34,710 bases of DNA from an uncultured Bacilli bacterium (lineage in GTDB: Bacteria; Bacillota_I; Bacilli_A; RF39; UBA660), in assembly GCA_934131005.1 (NCBI GenBank), contig CAKOYV010000013.1, positions 1-34,710 on the forward strand. Reading direction: 5' to 3'. The number at the start of each line of letters is the position of its first letter. Positions within the stretch are counted from its first letter, which is position 1. Shown here in pieces: positions 6,754 to 13,589 of the stretch. Made by a program: the position numbers and the translations under genes. The notes under the pieces were generated by a model that was not told where the DNA came from, ran no database searches, and saw only the letters and a program-made list of their open reading frames with translations.

Positions 6754-8982
6754 ATGAAAAAAAAGAAATTATTATTAGGAATAGTTAGTATTTTTGCATA
6801 TGCTCTAATTATCACTGGTGGAAGTTATGCTTATTTTAGTTATAGAAATAGTAATAACAGTGTTGTTACAGGAGATGCTGCAACCATAGATGCCGACTTA
6901 AAAGTAGAAAGAGTAGTTCCAGTAAAAACTACTACTAACTTAGTTCCTCTATTAGATAAAAATCTAGATATTGCCTTAAAAGGAACAAGAGGAGTATCAG
7001 CATGTGTAGATGCAAATAGTAATTTATCATGTGAAGTATATAAAATAACCCTTACTAATACAGGAAGTACTAATCTAAGATTAAGTGGTAGTATAACTTT
7101 AAATGCAACAGGTTCTAATAATATATTTAGTAACTTAAAATGGGAATTATTAGAAGATGTTAATGCAAGAAAACAAGAATATTTAACTAATAGCCTAGGT
7201 ACTTCTATCTTAGATGAAAATGTTAATATATCAAGTAAAAGTTCAAAAACTTATTATATAGCATTATGGCTAAGTGAAACTAATAAAGACCAATCAAATA
7301 CTGATTATGGAAAATATGGAGGCCTAGTAGAATTTACAGATGCTAATGGCCTAGGTGTAACAGCTACTTTTAAAGAATTTGATAAAGATTATTGTACAAA
7401 TAATAAAATAAATAATTTTAGCGATTGCTTATTATTAAGTGAAAAATATTCAAGCAGTGTAAATGATGCTAAAACTTATATTTCTAATAAAACAGCTAAT
7501 TTTAATAATATAGCTCCTCTCACTACTTATGAAGAAAGAAAAGAAACTAATTTAACTGGAACAAATTTTATTTCAGTGGTAGAAAAAATAAGATTTGGTA
7601 CATCATATCGTCTTGATGCTTCATCAGGAAGATATTACCTTAGCAATACCGAATTAGGTGTAATGACAGATTATTTATCAACAGATAGTAAAAAATATTA
7701 TACTTGTGGCAGTACAGGAACGGACTGTACCACTATGTATGTAGTATATTCTGCAACTTCTTCAGAATCAAATGGAACAACAACTTATAAAGCAACTAAA
7801 GTTGATAGATATACTACTCAAACATTAGAATCAAATTTATCAGAACAAGGACTATATAAAACAATAGATAATTATGGAGATAGTTATTATTATAGAGGAA
7901 AAGTAACCAATAACTATGTATCATTTGCCGGATATATATGGCGAATCATTAGAATAAATGGTGATGGAAGTATACGACTTATGTACTCTGGAACAAGCAC
8001 AAGTGATACAGGGAGTAAAACATCAATAGGAACAACCGCTTATAATTCATACCCATATGATGCCTCAAGCGTAGGTTATAAATATGGTAAGAATTTAGTA
8101 TTAAAACATAGTACTCAAGTAATAACTTACGGTAACATAAATAATGGAACTACTTACTACTTTGGAACTTCTTATACAACCGATGATACTAATAAAAAAT
8201 TATCTATATCAGGAAATATAAAGTCAGGAACATTAGATGAAATATGGAAAGATGGACAAAATAAAGATTATAAATATACATGTTTTAGCACTAGTCAAAC
8301 AGGCACTTGTGCATCCTTAGTAGAAATACAATCATATGTAAACCCTAACCAAGTAAGAGCTAAATATCATTCTTACCTAACAGATACTTATGAAAATACA
8401 TATACAGATGAATATGATAGTGATGCTAAGAAAAAAATAGATGCTTGGTATAAAACTAATATAGGAGACAAAGGGTATGGTAAATATTTAAGTGATACAT
8501 TATTTTGCAATGATAGAACTTATACTTCAGGTGATGGTTCAAGCTTAAATGCAACTACAATTTATGGAGCATATAATAGAAATGCAGACCATAAAACTCC
8601 TACCCTAAACTGTTCTAGACAAGTTGACCAGTTTACAACAACCAAAGGAGATAGCATTGGCAATGGAGAATTGACATATCCTGTTGGTTTAATAACAATG
8701 GATGAAGCTGTTATGGCTGGAGGAAAAGTTTGGAATATCAATACGTCAAGTTGGTTAACAACCGGGCAGGCTTATTGGACTGCCTCGCCTTCCCATTTCA
8801 GTGCGTGGGATGCTGGTGCGTACGTGTGGAACGTCAGTTCCGGCGGCCGTCTGGACAACCACAGTTGGACCTCAAATTCGTGGCTCGGCGTCCGCCCAGT
8901 TATCAATCTAAAATCTGATTCACTAATTACCAAAGGTAATGGAACAGCAAGTAGTCCATATATTATTGGAACAGATAATTAA
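6754..8982 (+). CDS. Secreted DGR target protein with C-terminal variable domain
   Basis: The 742-residue protein starts with a SipW/TasA-type signal segment (basic KKKK, hydrophobic core to about residue 27, then GGSYAYFS). Residues about 30-200 look like a beta-sandwich of the TasA/camelysin kind. A Ser/Thr/Tyr/Asn-rich middle follows. From about residue 390 a conserved block begins with VSFAGYIWRIIRINGDGS. The C-terminus has YWTASPS and WLGVRPVINL, the frame of a C-type-lectin/FGE-like fold used by DGR targets. The variable repeat covers residues 677-715. There is no LPxTG motif, so surface attachment is unexplained. It would act outside the cell as a ligand-binding protein whose binding face is rewritten by the retroelement downstream. 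Start: GAGAGG about nine bases before the ATG. The gene is ended by a strong hairpin. Confidence 0.9.
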   Translation: MKKKKLLLGIVSIFAYALIITGGSYAYFSYRNSNNSVVTGDAATIDADLKVERVVPVKTTTNLVPLLDKNLDIALKGTRGVSACVDANSNLSCEVYKITLTNTGSTNLRLSGSITLNATGSNNIFSNLKWELLEDVNARKQEYLTNSLGTSILDENVNISSKSSKTYYIALWLSETNKDQSNTDYGKYGGLVEFTDANGLGVTATFKEFDKDYCTNNKINNFSDCLLLSEKYSSSVNDAKTYISNKTANFNNIAPLTTYEERKETNLTGTNFISVVEKIRFGTSYRLDASSGRYYLSNTELGVMTDYLSTDSKKYYTCGSTGTDCTTMYVVYSATSSESNGTTTYKATKVDRYTTQTLESNLSEQGLYKTIDNYGDSYYYRGKVTNNYVSFAGYIWRIIRINGDGSIRLMYSGTSTSDTGSKTSIGTTAYNSYPYDASSVGYKYGKNLVLKHSTQVITYGNINNGTTYYFGTSYTTDDTNKKLSISGNIKSGTLDEIWKDGQNKDYKYTCFSTSQTGTCASLVEIQSYVNPNQVRAKYHSYLTDTYENTYTDEYDSDAKKKIDAWYKTNIGDKGYGKYLSDTLFCNDRTYTSGDGSSLNATTIYGAYNRNADHKTPTLNCSRQVDQFTTTKGDSIGNGELTYPVGLITMDEAVMAGGKVWNINTSSWLTTGQAYWTASPSHFSAWDAGAYVWNVSSGGRLDNHSWTSNSWLGVRPVINLKSDSLITKGNGTASSPYIIGTDN
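8781..8897 (+). repeat. DGR variable repeat (VR)
   Basis: This 117-bp stretch matches the template repeat at 9191-9304. By direct comparison there are 12 substitutions, all at positions where the template has A: nine to G, two to T, one to C. None falls at any of the 87 non-A positions. There is one extra codon (CAC, 8860-8862). Eleven codons change residue: Q-H, N-S, T-A, N-D, D-G, N-Y, N-S, D-G, N-R, N-D, N-S. The last 32 bp (8866-8897) are identical to the template although four A are present, marking the initiation-of-mutagenic-homing end with a G/C-rich tip. G+C is about 62% by my count, far above the surroundings. Confidence 0.97.
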
Positions 8983-9052
8983 AATGCAATAATCCCCCCA
9001 AAATGACTCTTCATTTTGGGGGCTTTTTGTTTCTTTATACCTTTGGTAATTA
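8924..9052. repeat. 15-bp inverted repeat flanking the target gene terminator
   Basis: The 15-mer at 8924-8938 is the exact reverse complement of 9038-9052, enclosing the terminator hairpin. The left copy is itself part of a small palindrome (ATTACC, AAA, GGTAAT at 8926-8940) and begins 27 bp after the end of VR. DGRs often need a hairpin or cruciform just 3' of VR for homing, so this is a candidate; its distance is larger than in the Bordetella phage system. Confidence 0.55.
8995..9028 (+). terminator. Strong intrinsic terminator of the DGR target gene
   Basis: A perfect 12-bp stem (8995-9006 with 9011-9022, loop CTCT) with a C5/G5 base is followed by a T5 tract. It separates target transcription from the TR-MSL-avd-RT unit. 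Confidence 0.9.
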
Positions 9053-9145
9053 AATAGAAAATACATAAAAATAGTTTAGTTTATAAAAAATAATTTTATT
9101 AGTTTACATTCTAAGAAAAATAAATTCCAAAAAATACCAAATATG

Positions 9146-9154
9146 TGATATAAT
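9146..9154 (+). promoter_or_regulatory. Extended -10 promoter of the TR/RT unit
   Basis: TGATATAAT is an extended -10. Transcription would begin near 9161, about 30 bases before TR, so TR lies at the 5' end of an RNA that also encodes MSL, Avd and RT. A small hairpin (9168-9172 with 9177-9181) precedes TR. Confidence 0.65.
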
Positions 9155-9190
9155 GAATTGGGTTAATCTGATAAATATCAGTTCCGTTGT

Positions 9191-9304
9191 TGCCTCGCCT
9201 TCCCAATTCAATACGTGGAATGCTGATGCGAACGTGTGGAACGTCAATTCCGACGGCAATCTGAACAACAATTGGACCTCAAATTCGTGGCTCGGCGTCC
9301 GCCC
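9191..9304 (+). repeat. DGR template repeat (TR)
   Basis: This 114-bp non-coding template is the source copied into VR. In the target's frame it is dense in AAC/AAT codons (Q F N T W N A D A N V, then VNSDGNLNNNW). Adenine-specific mutation of AAY can give many amino acids but no stop codon. It holds 27 A; 12 of the 23 upstream of 9273 differ in VR, and none of the last four does. G+C is about 54%, against an AT-rich background. Beyond 9304 and before 9191 the similarity to the target gene ends sharply. Confidence 0.97.
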
Positions 9305-9546
9305 TAGATTCCTACTACAATTAGTATTATAATACTAGTGAACCGAGTGCTATAGATTAAGGTTTATAGTGAGAGGAAGTAATAATTGCAAAATTATAAT
9401 CTAATTATTAGATTGGAAACAAGATTAATCCTTGAAATATTTTATTTCTAAATATATGATTATAGACGTACTAGGGCAAATATTATATTAATTGTGTTAG
9501 TACTATTGCTATTATCGGTAATAGAGATTTATTCTCTATTACACAT
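9305..9546 (+). ncRNA. Structured spacer between TR and the first accessory gene
   Basis: These 242 bases contain no supported gene but three notable inverted repeats: a perfect 16-bp palindrome (9322-9337), a 7-bp stem (9398-9404 with 9408-9414), and a perfect 10-bp stem (9518-9527 with 9533-9542) ending five bases before the GGAGG of the next gene. In the Bordetella DGR, RNA downstream of TR folds and binds RT-Avd to prime cDNA synthesis. This segment is in the right place for that role, and the last hairpin could also limit translation. The role is inferred from position only. Confidence 0.45.
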
Positions 9547-9556
9547 GGAGGAAATT

Positions 9557-9961
9557 ATGAAAATTAAAGATAAATATAAGGAATTAAAATATCTAAATTT
9601 TAATAAAGTTATTTTAATAAAATCAGGAAACTTTTACATATCATATGATGAAGATGCGATAGTATTAAATCATCTTTTTTCATATCAAATAGTAAATAAT
9701 AAAATAGGTTTTCCCTTAGTAACTCTACCAAAAATAAAAGAAAAACTAGATGAATTAAATGTTGATTATATTATATATAATAATGAAGAAGAAATAACTA
9801 CTCAAACTAATGAAGATAATAATTATATGAATATATATAATAAAGCAAAAAAAGAAGAATTTACCACTAAAGTAAACGAAGTATTAATAGATAGAATTAG
9901 ATTTTTATTAAAAGATCCAAATAATTATGAAAAAATAAAAAGGTTTATCGATGAATTCTAA
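9557..9961 (+). CDS. MutS-domain-I-like DGR accessory protein (MSL)
   Basis: The 134-residue protein resembles only the N-terminal mismatch-recognition domain of MutS. LIKSGNFYISYDEDAIVL corresponds to the MutS stretch around GDFYELFYEDA, followed by KIGFPLVTLPKIKEKLDEL, matching the region with MAGVP and a helix. The MutS Phe-x-Glu wedge is half kept: Phe26 is present, but the Glu position is Ile28. The C-terminal 50 residues are charged and helical. There is no ATPase or clamp. MutS-like (msl) genes are a known but uncharacterised accessory class of DGRs. The start at 9557 has GGAGG five bases upstream; an earlier in-frame ATG at 9494 would run through the hairpin. It overlaps avd by 11 bases. 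Confidence 0.75.
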   Translation: MKIKDKYKELKYLNFNKVILIKSGNFYISYDEDAIVLNHLFSYQIVNNKIGFPLVTLPKIKEKLDELNVDYIIYNNEEEITTQTNEDNNYMNIYNKAKKEEFTTKVNEVLIDRIRFLLKDPNNYEKIKRFIDEF

Positions 9962-10310
9962 TTTTAATATGCTTTCTAAAACCGAGCGTCTAATTAATTA
10001 TTACAATAAATTGCTAATAAATTATCCTAAAAAAGAATTAGTTTTATCAAGTAATATTGAAAGTACTATGTATAATTTAATAGAACTAATATTTTCTTAT
10101 AATATCAATACAACAAATAGAATTAAACAAAAATATATCAAAGATTTTTTAATAAAATTAAGTATGCTAGATTTTTATACCAAAATTAGTTTTAACAAAA
10201 AAATAATAAGCAAAAGACAGTATGAGGTAGTAGGTAGAGCAATTATTGAAATAAGAAAAATAACTTATGGAGTCATTAGAAGTGAGCAACAAACCGAAAA
10301 TCAAGTATAA
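9951..10310 (+). CDS. avd: DGR accessory variability determinant Avd
   Basis: The 119-residue protein is helical throughout and fits the Avd four-helix-bundle family. Marks are the helix-1/2 junction YPKKELVLSSNIESTMYNLIE, a Leu-rich second half, and the closing helix with SKRQYEVVGRAIIEI followed by a Tyr/Gly turn. Avd forms a basic pentameric barrel that binds the DGR reverse transcriptase and template RNA and is required for cDNA synthesis and mutagenic homing. It overlaps the MutS-like gene at its start and the RT gene at its end, so translation is probably coupled. Its ribosome binding site (AAAGG) is modest. Confidence 0.88.
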   Translation: MNSNFNMLSKTERLINYYNKLLINYPKKELVLSSNIESTMYNLIELIFSYNINTTNRIKQKYIKDFLIKLSMLDFYTKISFNKKIISKRQYEVVGRAIIEIRKITYGVIRSEQQTENQV

Positions 10311-11397
10311 TGACATTGTTGATATTGAAAAAATAATGGATGTATACCATCATATCAAACTAAACATAAGAAAGAAACAAAAAATCTTAAAATTTGAATT
10401 TTTTCAAACCGCCAATATAATTACTATCTACACTATTTTAAAAGAAAAAAGATATACTCATGGTAAATATAACATTTTTTTGATTATCAAACCCAAAAGT
10501 AGAATTATCATGAGTGAAAAGTTAAGCGACAAAATAATAAATCATGTTATAAGTAAATATGTTTTAAATCCTGCAATATCTCCTAGATTAATAGACACAA
10601 ATGTTGCTACTAGAAAAAATAAAGGGACAAGTAAAGCAGTTTACTATATAAAAAAATACATAAATAGCTTAAAGGTAAATAATGATAAAATTTATGCCCT
10701 AAAGTGTGATGTATATAAATTTTTCTATTGTATAGACCATGAAATATTATTAAAAAAATTATCTAATATAATAGAAGATAAAGACTTAATGAATATGCTA
10801 ACTACAATTATAGAAAGTACTGATAGAGAATACATAAATGAAGAAATAAATAAAATAATTACTAGACAAAAACAATATATTAAAAATCTAAAAATAAGTA
10901 ATAGAGAAAAAGAACTAAAATATCTAGAATTAGATAGATTACCTCTATATCAAAAAGGAAAAGGTCTTCCAATTGGAAATATGTCCAGCCAAATAATGGC
11001 TATTTTTTATTTAAATGATTTAGATCATTACATCAAAGAAAAACTTCACATAAAACATTACGTTCGCTATATGGATGATTTAGTTTTATTTCATCCCGAC
11101 CGAGAATATTTAAAATATTGTCTTGTTAAAATAAAAGAAAGACTATCTTTAGAAAAATTAAAATTAAATAATAAAACTCAAATATATGAATTACATCAAG
11201 GACTATCATACTTAGGCTATAAATTTATCTTAAAAGATAAAAAATTATATACTTTAATTAGTACTAAAACTAAGGCTAGAATTAAGAAAAATTTAAAACG
11301 TCAAAAATTAAATATTACCCAGTATCAAAATAAAAAATTAAGTTATAAAGGCTTTTATATCAATACCGATAGTTGTAATTTTTGGTATAAATTATAG
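10267..11397 (+). CDS. DGR reverse transcriptase
   Basis: The 376-residue protein has the RT palm and fingers. In order it shows FLIIKPKSRIIMS, GTSKAVYYI, the first catalytic Asp in ALKCDVYKFFYCIDH, the DGR-specific signature LPIGNMSSQ (I236-Q242; [I/V/L]GxxxSQ in place of QGxxxSP), the active site YMDD (268-271), and GLSYLGYKF. There is no maturase, endonuclease or integrase domain, as is normal for DGRs. With Avd it copies TR RNA into A-mutagenised cDNA that replaces VR. The start may instead be GTG at 10282 with GGAG ten bases upstream. Either way it overlaps avd. The low G+C matches the surroundings, unlike TR/VR. No terminator is visible before eno. Confidence 0.95.
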   Translation: MESLEVSNKPKIKYNDIVDIEKIMDVYHHIKLNIRKKQKILKFEFFQTANIITIYTILKEKRYTHGKYNIFLIIKPKSRIIMSEKLSDKIINHVISKYVLNPAISPRLIDTNVATRKNKGTSKAVYYIKKYINSLKVNNDKIYALKCDVYKFFYCIDHEILLKKLSNIIEDKDLMNMLTTIIESTDREYINEEINKIITRQKQYIKNLKISNREKELKYLELDRLPLYQKGKGLPIGNMSSQIMAIFYLNDLDHYIKEKLHIKHYVRYMDDLVLFHPDREYLKYCLVKIKERLSLEKLKLNNKTQIYELHQGLSYLGYKFILKDKKLYTLISTKTKARIKKNLKRQKLNITQYQNKKLSYKGFYINTDSCNFWYKL

Positions 11398-11483
11398 CAA
11401 TATAATAATCATTAAAATCCTTAAATTATTTAGTATATAAAAAGAAAAAACACTAATAATACTAATATAAGGAGACTATGATT

Positions 11484-12719
11484 ATGAAAATAAAAAATAT
11501 AATAGCAAGAGAAATATTAGATTCTAGAGGAAATCCTACCGTCGAGGCGGATGTTATCTTAGAAAATGGAATAATTGGTCGTGCCTCAGTACCAAGTGGA
11601 GCCTCAACTGGTTCAAAAGAAGCCATAGAACTTCGTGATAATGAAAAAAGATATTTAGGCAAAGGTGTTCAAAAAGCCATATCTAATATTAATGGCCCAA
11701 TCAGAAAAAGTTTAATAGGTAAAGATTCTTTTAACCAACAAGAAATAGATGAAATAATGATAAAATTAGATGGCACTCCCAATAAGAGTAATATGGGAGC
11801 AAATGCCATTCTAGCAGTATCTATTGCTAATTTAAAAGCTAGTGCTAAAGCTCAAAAAACATCACTATTTAAATATATAGAAACAGGTACTAAACTTCCA
11901 ACACCAATGATAAATATTATCAATGGTGGAGCTCATGCCAATAATAAATTAGATTTCCAAGAATTTATGATTATTCCAAAATTTGCAACGATGAAAGAAA
12001 GAATACAAGCCGCATCAGAAATATTTCATACCCTAAAAGAAATCTTAAAATCTAAACACCTAAATACTAGCGTAGGAGATGAAGGAGGTTTTGCTCCTGA
12101 TTTAAAATCCAATGAAGAAGCCCTAAAACTAATTATTAAAGCTATCAAAAAAGCAGATTATCTTCCTGGTGAAAATATCTTCCTAGCTCTAGACATAGCA
12201 GCATCAGAACTTGTAAAAGGCAAAAAATATATCTTAGAAGCAGAAGATAAAAAACTAACAAGTAAAGAATTAATTAAATATTATAAAAAATTAGTAAAAA
12301 AATATCCCATCATCTCTTTAGAAGATCCCTTAGCCGAAGATGATTGGGAAGGATTTAAACTATTAACAGACCAATTAGGAGACAAAATACAAATAGTAGG
12401 TGATGATTTATTTGTAACAAACAAAAAATATTTAAAACAAGGAATTGATAAAAATATAGCTAATGCTATTTTAATTAAACCCAATCAAATAGGCACTGTA
12501 ACGGAAACACTAGAAACAATAAATCTAGCCAAAAGTGCCAACTATAAAACAATAATATCTCATCGAAGTGGTGAAACAGAAGACACTTTCATTGCTGATT
12601 TAGCCGTTGCAACAAATGCTGGTCAAATAAAAACTGGTTCAATGTCCAGAGGAGAACGTATTTGTAAATACAATCGTCTCTTAAGAATAGAAGAAGAATT
12701 ATTATTCGATAAAGATTAA
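11484..12719 (+). CDS. eno: Enolase
   Basis: The product (411 residues from the chosen ATG) converts 2-phosphoglycerate to phosphoenolpyruvate in glycolysis. It shows REILDSRGNPTVEADV, GASTGSKEA, the catalytic loop GDEGGFAPDL, metal ligands in LALDIAAS, SLEDPLAEDDW and VGDDLFVTN, the catalytic Lys in LIKPNQIGT, and SHRSGETED. It is slightly shorter than the usual 430 residues. The start at 11484 is preferred because GGAG lies nine bases away; the alternative ATG at 11478 is only three bases from it. Enolase usually sits with other glycolytic genes, but here it stands alone behind the DGR. Confidence 0.96.
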   Translation: MKIKNIIAREILDSRGNPTVEADVILENGIIGRASVPSGASTGSKEAIELRDNEKRYLGKGVQKAISNINGPIRKSLIGKDSFNQQEIDEIMIKLDGTPNKSNMGANAILAVSIANLKASAKAQKTSLFKYIETGTKLPTPMINIINGGAHANNKLDFQEFMIIPKFATMKERIQAASEIFHTLKEILKSKHLNTSVGDEGGFAPDLKSNEEALKLIIKAIKKADYLPGENIFLALDIAASELVKGKKYILEAEDKKLTSKELIKYYKKLVKKYPIISLEDPLAEDDWEGFKLLTDQLGDKIQIVGDDLFVTNKKYLKQGIDKNIANAILIKPNQIGTVTETLETINLAKSANYKTIISHRSGETEDTFIADLAVATNAGQIKTGSMSRGERICKYNRLLRIEEELLFDKD

Positions 12720-12757
12720 TATAATTATGTTAAATCTTAATTATATTAATCTTTTTT
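12714..12757 (+). terminator. Intrinsic terminator after eno
   Basis: A perfect 14-bp stem (12714-12727 with 12738-12751) is followed by T6. Its left arm includes the eno stop codon. Confidence 0.85.
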
Positions 12758-12793
12758 AATTTCAAAAAAACACTTATTTTACTCACTAATATC

Positions 12794-12802
12794 TGCTATA
12801 AT
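12794..12802 (+). promoter_or_regulatory. Extended -10 promoter of the ABC exporter operon
   Basis: TGCTATAAT is an extended -10, 28 bases before the chosen start of the ATPase gene. Confidence 0.6.
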
Positions 12803-12830
12803 AAAAAAGAAGATAGAAAAGAGGATGAAT

Positions 12831-13589
12831 ATGTTACAAGTAAAAAATATAAAAAAACAATTTAAAAAGAAAGATAGTTCTAATCATAATACTGTCTTTT
12901 TAGCCAACAATAATATCTCCTTCGAAGCCAAGCCCTCTCAAGTAGTGGGCATCCTAGGACCAAACGGAGCCGGAAAAACAACCCTCCTACGAATAATTGC
13001 CGGCATAATGGAACCAACAGAAGGAAGCATCATAATAGATGGCGAAAATTACCAAAACAATGCTATTAATATTAAAAAGAAAATAGCATTCCTATCAGGA
13101 AATACTAAATTATATAAAGATATCTCTGTCTATGAATTACTAAAAATGTGCGGTGAATATTATGAAGTACCAAAACAAGAGTTAGACTCAAGAATAGCTA
13201 ATATAATCAAAAAATTTGATATGGAATCTTTCCAAAATCAAAAAATAGCCTCTCTCTCAACAGGCCAATATCAAAGAACAAGTATAGCTAGATGTCTAGT
13301 TCATAACCCCAAATATTATATATTAGATGAAGCTACTAGTGGCTTAGATATAATTTCTAGCCAAGTAATACTAGATTTTATAGAAAATGAGAAGAAAAAT
13401 AAAAAATGTATCATCTACTCAACTCATTATATGGAAGAAGCAGAAGAAATATGTGATTATATAATAATGATAAATAAAGGACAAATAATCGCAACTGGTT
13501 CTCCTAAAGAAATCAAAAATAAAACAAAAACAACAAATTTAAGAAACAGTTTCTTTAAATTAATAGGAGGTTATAATGAACAAAAATAG
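12831..13589 (+). CDS. ABC transporter ATP-binding protein (NatA-like)
   Basis: The 252-residue ATPase has Walker A GPNGAGKTT, a Q-loop region with LSGNTKLYKDISVYELL, the signature LSTGQYQR, Walker B YYILDEATSGLD and the switch His in STHYMEEAEE. This is the single-domain type that drives ABC-2 exporters such as NatAB. The signature has LSTGQ rather than LSGGQ, which is common in this subgroup. The start at 12831 is chosen because AGAGG lies six bases upstream; the in-frame ATG at 12825 touches that site. It overlaps the permease gene by 14 bases. Confidence 0.93.
   Translation: MLQVKNIKKQFKKKDSSNHNTVFLANNNISFEAKPSQVVGILGPNGAGKTTLLRIIAGIMEPTEGSIIIDGENYQNNAINIKKKIAFLSGNTKLYKDISVYELLKMCGEYYEVPKQELDSRIANIIKKFDMESFQNQKIASLSTGQYQRTSIARCLVHNPKYYILDEATSGLDIISSQVILDFIENEKKNKKCIIYSTHYMEEAEEICDYIIMINKGQIIATGSPKEIKNKTKTTNLRNSFFKLIGGYNEQK

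Noticed and set aside
8730..8918. A 62-codon open frame across VR in another frame of the target gene
   Set aside because: It lies wholly inside the target gene, has no ribosome binding site and is open only because VR is GC-rich.
9181..9310. TR as the remnant of a duplicated target gene
   Set aside because: Similarity ends sharply at both TR edges, and the differences are restricted to template A, which decay would not produce.
9494..9556. Upstream ATG start for the MutS-like gene
   Set aside because: It would add a hydrophobic stretch encoded by the hairpin region and has no ribosome binding site, whereas GGAGG precedes the ATG at 9557.
10267..11397. RT from a group II intron or a retron
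   Set aside because: There is no maturase or intron structure, the IGxxxSQ signature is DGR-type, and avd plus a TR/VR pair are present.
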